Positions 1 through 5,424 of a stretch of DNA of 5,424 nucleotides are shown in pieces. The notes under the pieces are model-generated. The model searched no databases, was not told the origin of the DNA, and saw nothing but the letters and a program-made list of their open reading frames with translations. Source of the stretch: Sutterella sp. (GTDB lineage Bacteria; Pseudomonadota; Gammaproteobacteria; Burkholderiales; Burkholderiaceae_F); contig DXSO01000123.1 in assembly GCA_019410445.1 (NCBI GenBank), positions 1 to 5,424 on the forward strand. Reading direction: 5' to 3'. How positions within the stretch are numbered: the stretch's first letter is position 1; the number at the start of each line of letters is the position of its first letter. Made by a program: the position numbers and the translations under genes.

Positions 1-133
1 AAAATATAGAACTAGAGAGATCTCATTGAGACAAACACCCTTGGCAAAATCTGGGAAGTAGAGTCTTGGGATTGGGAGCTTGGACAGTACGATTGAAATC
101 ACTGGGAAAGATTGCTAGGAAATTTTCTCGGGT

Positions 134-139
134 ATGTAA
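134..139 (+). other. start-stop ATG-TAA just ahead of greB
   Basis: An ATG directly followed by TAA lies four bases before the greB start and in the same frame. It fixes the upstream limit of greB, because no start further left can read through this stop. A ribosome binding here would make only a start-stop. An AGGA at 117-120 lies 13 bases before this ATG and 22 bases before the greB ATG, too far from greB for a normal Shine-Dalgarno. Whether the element does anything is unknown; it may be chance. Confidence 0.25.
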
Positions 140-142
140 GAG

Positions 143-697
143 ATGACAGAAGAGTTACTATTTGACGATGAAGAGGAAGTTAAACTTCCAGGACTTCCTT
201 CGAATACAAAAAACTATATGACGCCGACTTGCTATCGGCGCTTATTGGATGAGAGAGAACATCTGGTTAATGTAGAGCGTCCGAGCATTGTCAATGTTGT
301 GAGTTGGGCTGCTAGCAACGGTGATCGTTCCGAAAATGGTGACTACCAGTACGGCAAGCGTCGTTTGCGTGAAATTGACCGTCGCATTCGTTTTCTCAAT
401 AAGCGGATTGAAAGTGCAGAGGTTGTGGATCCGAAGAATAGACCGCCAACGGATCAGGTGTTTTTCGGTGCGACCGTAACATACGAAAATTTGACGAATG
501 GTACGGAACACACCATTCGTATTGTGGGTATTGATGAGGCAGATCCTGAAAATGGAGACGTGAGTTGGGTAAGTCCTATTGCCCGCGTACTGCTGAAGCA
601 GCGCGAGGGTGACAGCGTAAAGTTGCCGACTCCGGCCACGATAGAGCATCCGGCTCGAGTGGAGATTTTAGAAATTATTTCAGTTGCATACGAGTAA
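143..697 (+). CDS. greB: transcription elongation factor GreB
   Basis: GreB binds the secondary channel of RNA polymerase and stimulates cleavage of backtracked transcripts so that stalled complexes can resume. The 184-residue product matches the family from about residue 27 onward. The N-terminal coiled coil (about 28-95) contains SWAASNGDRSENGDYQYG and then RRLREIDRRIRFL. D61 and E64 are the acidic tip residues that coordinate the catalytic magnesium. The C-terminal FKBP-like domain starts around VFFGATV (106-112) and includes RIVGIDEAD and SPIARVLL. It is longer than E. coli GreB (158 residues) because of an acidic N-terminal extension ending in LPGLPSNTKNY, a feature I recall from betaproteobacterial GreB. 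The start is set by an in-frame stop at 137-139, and the extension argues against the later Met26. No good Shine-Dalgarno is visible. It is followed on the same strand by a glycosyltransferase after 69 bases. Confidence 0.96.
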   Translation: MTEELLFDDEEEVKLPGLPSNTKNYMTPTCYRRLLDEREHLVNVERPSIVNVVSWAASNGDRSENGDYQYGKRRLREIDRRIRFLNKRIESAEVVDPKNRPPTDQVFFGATVTYENLTNGTEHTIRIVGIDEADPENGDVSWVSPIARVLLKQREGDSVKLPTPATIEHPARVEILEIISVAYE

Positions 698-766
698 CTT
701 GAGCTGAGTTAGTTGATGCGCAGATCAAGCTCTGTTGTTGAGACGGAATACAAGTAATAAAAATTT

Positions 767-1540
767 ATGTCAGAGAAAAAATTACCAATTAGTGTCGTTC
801 TGTTGACTAGGAATGAAGAGAACAATATTCAGGCCTGTTTAGATAGTTGTGCATTTGTACAAGAAGTCATCGTTATTGACGATGGAAGTACCGATCAGAC
901 GATGCAAATTGCTTCAACATTAGGAGCCAAAATCTTTCAAAGACCGATGAATGGTGATTGGGGAGCTCAACAGACATTTGGAATTCAGAAGGCAACACAG
1001 CCGTGGATTTTTTTATTGGATGCTGATGAAAGAGTAACCCCTCAACTGAGGGAGTCCCTTGAAAAAGCCGTTTCCGAAAAAGGGCAGGATATTTCTTATG
1101 AGATTCAAAGAGAGAATCACTTTGTCTCAGGAACGGCATCACATGGAGTGGTAAGACCTGATTGGGTACTGAGATTGTTGCCGAGGCAAGGAGCAGGTGT
1201 GGTTGGTCAAGTACATCCGACCATAATCACTCCTTTTAAAAAACAAAGATTAAATGGTCGTTTAATTCATTATCCGTACAGCTCTTGGGATTCTTACTTT
1301 AGAAAATTTGACAAATATACGAAACTTGCGGCTGAAAAGTATCAAACAGAAGGACGAGATTGCAGATTTTTTCGTGATATTGTCTTGCGTCCGATCTGGG
1401 CTTTTTTTAAAGTCTATTTCATCAATCGTGGTTTTTTGGATGGGAAACTGGGTTTTATTTTTTCCGTCAATCATTACTTCTACACGTTGGCAAAGTACGT
1501 GCGGTTTTACTATTTGAAAAACTACGGCGGAAAAATCTGA
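767..1540 (+). CDS. family 2 glycosyltransferase, WaaE/KdtX-like (LPS core type)
   Basis: This is a GT-A fold glycosyltransferase, probably adding a sugar to lipopolysaccharide core or another surface glycan at the cytoplasmic face of the inner membrane. The N-terminal nucleotide-sugar domain opens with ISVVLLTRNEENNI (8-21). It has the DDGSTD motif at 38-43 and the metal-binding DADE at 85-88. The pattern PDWVLRLLPR (131-140), a VHP (149-151, usually VHE in WaaE), the HYPY segment (168-171) and NRGFLDGKLGF (220-230) match the WaaE/KdtX beta-1,4-glucosyltransferase-like subgroup, whose acceptors vary between species. Length (257 residues) is normal. The last 50 residues are rich in aromatic and basic residues, which suggests membrane association. 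GC is about 40%, clearly lower than greB or spoT. No terminator separates it from greB, so they may be co-transcribed. The sugar and acceptor cannot be told from sequence, so no gene symbol is given. Confidence 0.88.
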   Translation: MSEKKLPISVVLLTRNEENNIQACLDSCAFVQEVIVIDDGSTDQTMQIASTLGAKIFQRPMNGDWGAQQTFGIQKATQPWIFLLDADERVTPQLRESLEKAVSEKGQDISYEIQRENHFVSGTASHGVVRPDWVLRLLPRQGAGVVGQVHPTIITPFKKQRLNGRLIHYPYSSWDSYFRKFDKYTKLAAEKYQTEGRDCRFFRDIVLRPIWAFFKVYFINRGFLDGKLGFIFSVNHYFYTLAKYVRFYYLKNYGGKI

Positions 1541-1556
1541 TTTGACTGGCAAAATT

Positions 1557-1578
1557 AAAGGGCTCCGAAGAGCCCTTT
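1557..1578. terminator. bidirectional intrinsic terminator between convergent genes
   Basis: A perfect 9-bp stem (AAAGGGCTC at 1557-1565, GAGCCCTTT at 1570-1578) encloses a four-base loop. It lies between the glycosyltransferase stop (1540) and the spoT stop (1590), which converge on it. On the minus-strand transcript the loop is UUCG closed by a C-G pair, an exceptionally stable tetraloop, and the stem is followed by UUUAAUUUU. On the plus strand the loop is CGAA and the stem is followed by a poorer U-rich run (TTTGTTGT). It should therefore end both transcripts, probably more efficiently for spoT. Confidence 0.88.
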
Positions 1579-1589
1579 GTTGTATCCAA

Positions 1590-3932
1590 TTAGTCTTCCG
1601 AAGGAAGTTGGAGTCGTTTGTCGCCATCTAGTCGTCGAGCGATATTGAGCACGGTCGGAATACGCTTGAGCGCGCGCATGATGTGCATCAGATGCAGTCG
1701 ACTTTTGACAAGAATCATCAAATTAAGCTTATCGTGACCGCTTGGATTGGCTCCGACATCCATGCCTACGATGGAAGAACCGGAGGCACTGAGTTCGGCG
1801 GCGATGGAGGGAAGAGCTGCACGGTCATCCGTGACTTCCAGATCAAGCGGCACGGCAAAGCGTGAGTCTTCGGGATTATCAGACTGCCAAGCTAGCGCCA
1901 TCCAACGTTGTGGTGCGTTTTGTCTGCCGCGGGCGACATGTTCGCAGTCAGCACGATGTACGGACAGACCGTGTCCCTTACGCATAAAGCCCCAAATGCT
2001 GTCTCCCGGAACCGGGTGGCAGCAGGTTGCTAACTGCACAGCCATTCCCTCTGTTCCGCGGATGGTAACGGCAGCTTCTGAAGGTGTGCGGTCAGTCTTG
2101 TGTTCTTGCAGAAGCGTTTTGATTTGACCGACGATTCCGGTAGCGGGGAGATGTCCGAGTCCGATGTCTACGTGAAGCTGCTCAAGACTTGCAATGGAGG
2201 CATCCTTAAGCACCTCACGCCAGACGTTCTCGGGAACTGCATCCAAGTCGAGGTGAGCGAGTTTTGCCGCCTTTGCCAACACTTTTCTGCCAAGCGCTTC
2301 AGACTCCTCGGTATTGCGGGTTCGCAGATACTGACGCACTTCAGCGCGAGCTTTGCCGCTTCGTACGAAACTAATCCACTGAGGATCGGGTTCAGCGTCG
2401 GGAGCAGTGATGATTTCCACCATGTCGCCGTTTTTGAGAACAGTGGAAAGCGGCTGATTCTCGCCGTTGATTCGGCATCCGATCGCTTTGTTGCCGACGT
2501 CGGTGTGAATTTGGTAGGCGAAATCGACCGGACAAGACCCTTGCGGAAGACTGACGATCTTACTTCTGGGAGTAAAGACGTAAACGCGATCAGGGAAGAG
2601 GTCGATCTTGATGTTTTCCAGAAATTCTTTGCTGTCAGCGCTGGTGCGCTGAATTTCCATAAGACTTTGCAGCCACGACTTCACCATGTTCTGAATGCCG
2701 GTCGTGTCCATGGCATCGTTGTAAATCCAGTGCGAAAGAATGCCCATCTCGTCAATGCGGTGCATTTCTTCCGTACGGATTTGATATTCGACAGGAGTGC
2801 CGTAGGGGCCGATTACCGTGGTGTGCAGACTTCTGTAACCGTTGGCTTTGGGAATGGCAATGAAGTCTTTAAAGCGGTTATGGACGGGTTTGTATAGCTG
2901 GTGCAGTGCACACAGCGTCAGATAGCATTCTTCGCGCGTACGCACGATGACGCGAAAGCCGTAAATGTCCAAAACGTCGGAGAAGGACGCATGCGTATCG
3001 CGCATGCGGTTGTAGATACCGTAGATGGTTTTATCTCGTCCTTGGACCTGAGCGATGATTCCGCTTTTGGGCAGCGCCGTACGTGTTTCACGCAAAATTC
3101 GCTCAAGGACGGCTTTGCGATTGCCGCGCGTGAGAATCACGTTTTCGCGAAGGACCTCGTAACGGCGGGGATAATGGTTGAAGAAAGAGAGTTCCTGCAG
3201 TTCTCGGAAAACGGTGTTGAGCCCCAAGCGGTGGGCAATCGGAACATAAATTTCCAGTGTTTCTTTGGCAATGCGGCGTCGTTTGTCCGGACGCATCACG
3301 CCGAGTGTTCGCAGATTGTGCAGACGGTCAGCTAGCTTAACGAAAATAACGCGTACGTCGCGGCTCATGGCAAGCAGCATTTTGCGGAAACTCTCGGCCT
3401 GAGCAATTTCATTGGACGAAAAGCGCAGTTTGTCGAGTTTGCTGACGCCGTCTACCAATTCTGTGATCTCAACGCCGAAGCGCTCGGCCATCTCGATTTT
3501 GGCGACTTTGGTGTCTTCGAGCACGTCGTGCATGAGTCCCGCGCAAATCGTTGTGGCATCCAAACGCCACTCAGCCAGAATATTGGCAACGGCCAATGGG
3601 TGCGTAATATAGGGTTCGCCGGATTTACGGAACTGACCGAGATGGGCGTCGTCGGCGTACATGAAGGCCTGACGAATACGATCAACGTCGGCACGAGAAA
3701 GAAACTGACTGCAGCGGGCAAGCAGTTCGGAAGAGGTCACGACCTGCGTGACTTTTTCAACGGGAGAAAAAAGAGGAAGGTCGGCTTCCTGTCCGACGAC
3801 ATCGTTGGGGCGCGCATCAAGATATGCGGCATCGTAGTCGTCTTCGTTTGACTGACCCGTACGGGGAAAGTGCGGTCGAATGATGCCGGGGAGCGGAGCT
3901 GCCGGGGCTGTTTGAGGGGCGGTAAACAGCAT
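1590..3932 (-). CDS. spoT: bifunctional (p)ppGpp synthetase/hydrolase (RelA/SpoT family)
   Basis: This enzyme makes (p)ppGpp from ATP and GDP/GTP and hydrolyses it, so it sets the level of the stringent-response alarmone. Positions below use the 780-residue form. The HD hydrolase domain has R102, H111 (YITHP), H135-D136 with E139-D140 (HDVLEDT) and D202 (ADRLHN). H111, H135 and D202 have the same spacing as in the Streptococcus Rel enzyme, so the hydrolase looks intact. The synthetase domain has D322 (LDIYGFRVIV), E382 (VEYQIRT) and RFKD at 353-356, the RXKD form typical of bifunctional enzymes rather than the EXDD of RelA. A TGS domain (about 443-508), a Cys/His segment (CCH 637-639, C663) and a C-terminal ACT domain (about 692-768) follow. 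The first 60 or so residues are a poorly conserved Pro-rich, acidic extension. I chose the ATG at 3932-3930, preceded by GGAAAGG four bases away. A TTG ten codons upstream lies inside a U-tract and is unlikely. Confidence 0.95.
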   Translation of the reverse strand: MLFTAPQTAPAAPLPGIIRPHFPRTGQSNEDDYDAAYLDARPNDVVGQEADLPLFSPVEKVTQVVTSSELLARCSQFLSRADVDRIRQAFMYADDAHLGQFRKSGEPYITHPLAVANILAEWRLDATTICAGLMHDVLEDTKVAKIEMAERFGVEITELVDGVSKLDKLRFSSNEIAQAESFRKMLLAMSRDVRVIFVKLADRLHNLRTLGVMRPDKRRRIAKETLEIYVPIAHRLGLNTVFRELQELSFFNHYPRRYEVLRENVILTRGNRKAVLERILRETRTALPKSGIIAQVQGRDKTIYGIYNRMRDTHASFSDVLDIYGFRVIVRTREECYLTLCALHQLYKPVHNRFKDFIAIPKANGYRSLHTTVIGPYGTPVEYQIRTEEMHRIDEMGILSHWIYNDAMDTTGIQNMVKSWLQSLMEIQRTSADSKEFLENIKIDLFPDRVYVFTPRSKIVSLPQGSCPVDFAYQIHTDVGNKAIGCRINGENQPLSTVLKNGDMVEIITAPDAEPDPQWISFVRSGKARAEVRQYLRTRNTEESEALGRKVLAKAAKLAHLDLDAVPENVWREVLKDASIASLEQLHVDIGLGHLPATGIVGQIKTLLQEHKTDRTPSEAAVTIRGTEGMAVQLATCCHPVPGDSIWGFMRKGHGLSVHRADCEHVARGRQNAPQRWMALAWQSDNPEDSRFAVPLDLEVTDDRAALPSIAAELSASGSSIVGMDVGANPSGHDKLNLMILVKSRLHLMHIMRALKRIPTVLNIARRLDGDKRLQLPSED

Positions 3933-3955
3933 ATGACCTTTCCGGAGGTTAAGTG

Positions 3956-4003
3956 AAAACAAAAAGCGCCGCCCGAATTTTTATTGATGGATAGGCAGCG
4001 CTT
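3956..4003 (-). terminator. intrinsic terminator or attenuator in the rpoZ-spoT gap
   Basis: On the minus strand, AAGCGCTGCC (4003-3994) can pair with GGCGGCGCTT (3973-3964) in a 10-bp stem with one G-U wobble and a 20-base loop. It is followed directly by TTT, G and TTTT (3963-3956), giving a U-tract. The structure lies about 48 bases after the rpoZ stop and ends about 24 bases before the spoT ATG. It should reduce transcription from gmk-rpoZ into spoT, either as a plain terminator with a separate spoT promoter or as an attenuator. The long loop makes it weaker than the 1557-1578 hairpin. No clear promoter is seen between it and spoT, which favours partial read-through. Confidence 0.6.
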
Positions 4004-4016
4004 GGTTTTTGCTTGC

Positions 4017-4038
4017 GGCAGTCGGGCTAGCAACTGCC
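4017..4038 (-). other. second hairpin in the rpoZ-spoT gap
   Basis: GGCAGT (4038-4033 on the minus strand) can pair with ACTGCC (4022-4017), a 6-bp stem with a 10-base loop, starting 13 bases after the rpoZ stop. It is followed by GCAAGC and an A-run, not a U-tract, so it is not itself an intrinsic terminator. It could protect the 3' end of the gmk-rpoZ message, or take part in alternative folding with the following terminator-like stem. This rests on inspection only. Confidence 0.35.
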
Positions 4039-4051
4039 AGTTGTCTCAATG

Positions 4052-4252
4052 TTAGGAGACTCGTTCGAGCACTTCGCGAGAAACACTGCCCTGCGCAATT
4101 TCACGCAGAGCAATCACGGTTTGCTTATCCTTGGCGTCAACGCGAGGTGCATGACCTTCATTGAGCTGGCGGGCGCGATAAGCCGCGCAGAGAACCATCT
4201 CAAAGCGGTTCGGAATCTTCTTGAGACAATCTTCAACAGTTACACGTGCCAT
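4052..4252 (-). CDS. rpoZ: DNA-directed RNA polymerase subunit omega
   Basis: Omega is the smallest core RNA polymerase subunit. It helps fold and hold the beta-prime subunit and, in proteobacteria, contributes to the first ppGpp-binding site at the beta-prime/omega interface. The 66-residue product opens MARVTVEDCLKKIPNRFEMV. It thus has the N-terminal MAR motif of the ppGpp site and the conserved NRFEMV and AAYRARQL segments (15-20 and 23-30). A second conserved stretch, KDKQTVIALREIAQG, covers 42-56. It lacks the C-terminal tail of E. coli omega (91 residues); this short form is usual in betaproteobacteria. It follows gmk after 45 bases with no hairpin between them, so the two are probably one transcript. 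The sequence just before the ATG is A-rich (GATAAAAAAACAAA) with no Shine-Dalgarno. Confidence 0.96.
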   Translation of the reverse strand: MARVTVEDCLKKIPNRFEMVLCAAYRARQLNEGHAPRVDAKDKQTVIALREIAQGSVSREVLERVS

Positions 4253-4297
4253 TTTGTTTTTTTATCAGAATAGGAAAATCGTTTCAGCAGGTAGGGA

Positions 4298-4948
4298 TCA
4301 GACAGGAACACCAAGCGCAATAAGTTGATTGCGGTGGCGAACGGCCTGACTTTTGAAGTTCAGGCGGGAGGCTGTCACTACGGAAATCAGTTGCGACAAA
4401 GCAACATCAAAACTGTCGTTAATTATAACGAACTCGAATTCGGGCGCATGCGCGATTTCAGCACCGGCGCCCATCAATCGACGCGTAATTGTGGCTTCAC
4501 TGTCGGTGCCCCGTTTATGCAGGCGAGCCTCAAGAGCATCGATGGACGGCGGCAGGATGAAAATGCCGATCGTGTCAGCAAATTGTTCGCGCACTTGCCG
4601 CGCACCTTGCCAATCAATCTCAAGCAAGACATCTTTGCCGGCAGCCATACGCTGCTCAATCCAAACACGACTTGTGCCGTAGTAGTTGCCGTGCACGAGG
4701 GCGGACTCTAAAAATTCGCCGTGAGCTTTGCGTTCTTCGAATTCGGCAACGGAAATGAAGTGGTATTCGCGGCCGTTGACCTCTCCCGGACGCGGAGCAC
4801 GTGTCGTGTGGGAAATTGAGAGTTCGATTTCGGAATCATGTTCAAGAAGCGCTTTGACAAGAGAGCTCTTGCCGGCTCCTGAGGGAGCGGTGACCATGAA
4901 TAAATGTCCAGCGGAGGCTGTGCTTTTGGAGGGAATAGAGGTTGGCAT
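4298..4948 (-). CDS. gmk: guanylate kinase
   Basis: Guanylate kinase transfers a phosphate from ATP to GMP or dGMP, giving GDP or dGDP, an essential cytosolic step in purine nucleotide supply and salvage. The 216-residue product has the P-loop APSGAGKSS at 21-29 (K27 binds phosphate). The GMP-binding elements are TTRAPRPGE (48-56, with R50 and R53), Y62 and GNYYGT (87-92). EIDWQGA (110-116) follows, then a lid region with RGTDS (146-150) and R156-R157. It is close to E. coli Gmk (207 residues), with about ten extra residues at the N-terminus. The ATG at 4948-4946 is the only reasonable start: no upstream in-frame start is seen, and Met18 lies too close to the P-loop. No Shine-Dalgarno is visible; a C-run precedes the ATG. 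It is the first gene of a likely gmk-rpoZ unit. Upstream there is an AT-rich unknown gene, not the yicC-family gene that I recall as a frequent neighbour. Confidence 0.97.
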   Translation of the reverse strand: MPTSIPSKSTASAGHLFMVTAPSGAGKSSLVKALLEHDSEIELSISHTTRAPRPGEVNGREYHFISVAEFEERKAHGEFLESALVHGNYYGTSRVWIEQRMAAGKDVLLEIDWQGARQVREQFADTIGIFILPPSIDALEARLHKRGTDSEATITRRLMGAGAEIAHAPEFEFVIINDSFDVALSQLISVVTASRLNFKSQAVRHRNQLIALGVPV

Positions 4949-4974
4949 AGGGGGATTATGAACGAAACAGCAAC

Positions 4975-4980
4975 ATTGTA
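4975..4980 (-). promoter_or_regulatory. possible -10 element for gmk-rpoZ
   Basis: TACAAT on the minus strand, 26 bases before the gmk ATG, differs from the TATAAT consensus by one base and lies in AT-rich DNA, giving a leader of about 20 bases. No good -35 hexamer is present at the usual spacing, only a weak TGAAA-type match. The 158-base gap between the upstream gene and gmk shows no clear terminator on the minus strand. This is a candidate only. Confidence 0.22.
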
Positions 4981-5106
4981 GCTTATGATTCTAATCGTTT
5001 CATTAATTTTTGCTCTACTGAGTAAGAAAATAAATGTGTGTGAGTGGAGTTGATTTGTTAGTGTTAATTTGATTTTTAATGGTTTGTTCTATTCTTGAAT
5101 GGTGAT

Positions 5107-5424
5107 TTATAGATACGACTTTGTTTCGATTTTTTCTAACTTCGGTATGTTATTGATATTTGTTTTTCTGAGTAAAAAAGTTAGAAAGTCATTTGTTGAA
5201 AAAATGATTTTTCGTAGTTCTATTTGATAGATTCGTATGTATTTTAATCCTTTGCTTTCAAGTTGATGAAACTTGTATGTGTTTATGCATGGTTCCAAGA
5301 AGAATTTTAGGCTGAGTTGCTCACATAAGATGTCATGCTTGTAGGCATTGTGAGATTCGTTTATTATTGATAATAAGTCTTTGAAGTGTTCAAAATTTAT
5401 TTTTTCTAATAGATGGTTTTTTAT
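5107..5424 (-). CDS. C-terminal part of an unrecognised AT-rich gene
   Basis: The minus strand is open in one frame from the right edge (5424) to a TAA at 5109-5107, giving 105 codons with no start needed inside the window. The gene therefore continues beyond the edge and only its C-terminus is seen. A TTG at 5298-5296 could be read as an internal start, but the frame stays open upstream of it. GC is about 29%, and a random frame of that composition should hit a stop about once every 12 codons, so 105 open codons support real coding. The visible protein is rich in Leu, Ile, Lys and Asn. It contains the segments HDILCEQLSLKFFLEP and KGLKYIRIYQIELRK, with no transmembrane segment or motif I can name. 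Composition and a glycosyltransferase elsewhere in the window hint at a surface-polysaccharide enzyme, but that is a guess. It reads toward gmk, 158 bases away. Confidence 0.72.
   Translation of the reverse strand: MKNHLLEKINFEHFKDLLSIINESHNAYKHDILCEQLSLKFFLEPCINTYKFHQLESKGLKYIRIYQIELRKIIFSTNDFLTFLLRKTNINNIPKLEKIETKSYL

Noticed and set aside
1..142. Possible end of an upstream gene or a promoter before greB
   Set aside because: Short open stretches exist in both directions but none resembles a protein tail. The TTGAAA near 95-101 has no convincing -10 at proper spacing. I see no RNA gene here.
698..766. Hairpin TTGAT/ATCAA in the greB-glycosyltransferase gap as a terminator
   Set aside because: The stem is only 5 bp of mostly A-T pairs and no U-tract follows it, so it is too weak to support a terminator.
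1262..1627. Minus-strand open frame of 121 codons across the glycosyltransferase end and spoT 3' end
   Set aside because: It reads through the convergent terminator and is antisense to the conserved glycosyltransferase C-terminus; no supporting signal.
2100..2897. Plus-strand open frame of 265 codons inside spoT
   Set aside because: It is wholly antisense to a clearly conserved spoT reading frame, shows no recognisable protein motifs, and long antisense frames are expected opposite GC-biased coding sequence.
2901..3335. Plus-strand open frame of 144 codons inside spoT
   Set aside because: It lies antisense to the SpoT hydrolase and synthetase regions, with no motif or ribosome site, and is a shadow of the real gene.
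3933..3962. Longer SpoT starting at TTG 3962
   Set aside because: The TTG is part of the U-tract of the upstream stem-loop, and its extra ten residues are not family-like. The ATG at 3932 has a fitting GGAAAGG.
3737..4033. Minus-strand open frame of 98 codons overlapping the spoT start
   Set aside because: It overlaps spoT in another frame, spans the terminator-like stem, and has no family resemblance.
4325..4711. Plus-strand frames of 128 and 109 codons opposite gmk
   Set aside because: Both are antisense to an intact guanylate kinase and carry no motifs of their own.

Overview
The window reads as chromosomal core DNA of a betaproteobacterium, most likely Burkholderiales. The evidence is the gene set gmk, rpoZ, spoT and greB, a short 66-residue omega subunit, and a GreB whose N-terminal extension resembles betaproteobacterial GreB. 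A gut-type lineage such as Sutterellaceae is possible but cannot be shown from the sequence.

Layout from left to right. A 142-base leader with no gene precedes greB (+, 143-697), and 69 bases later comes a family 2 glycosyltransferase of the WaaE/KdtX type (+, 767-1540). A strong hairpin at 1557-1578 ends transcription from both sides. On the minus strand, reading right to left, are gmk (4948-4298), rpoZ (4252-4052) and spoT (3932-1590). Between rpoZ and spoT lies a stem-loop followed by a U-tract, placed in the spoT leader, which could terminate or attenuate transcription. The right end (about 4949-5424) is very AT-rich. It carries the last 105 codons of an unrecognised minus-strand gene that runs in from outside the window.

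The core genes form one functional theme. Gmk makes GDP, the precursor of the GTP/GDP that SpoT uses. SpoT makes and breaks (p)ppGpp. The omega subunit carries the N-terminal MAR motif that helps form a ppGpp site on RNA polymerase. GreB acts in the secondary channel of the same polymerase. The glycosyltransferase (about 40% GC) and the right-edge gene (about 29% GC) are more AT-rich than their neighbours (roughly 50-58% in the stretches I counted). They look like accessory or surface-polysaccharide genes beside a conserved block.

I did not find a clearly new biological system. The best leads are the structured rpoZ-spoT intergenic leader, the AT-rich unknown gene upstream of gmk, and the apparent lack of Shine-Dalgarno sequences before gmk and rpoZ.
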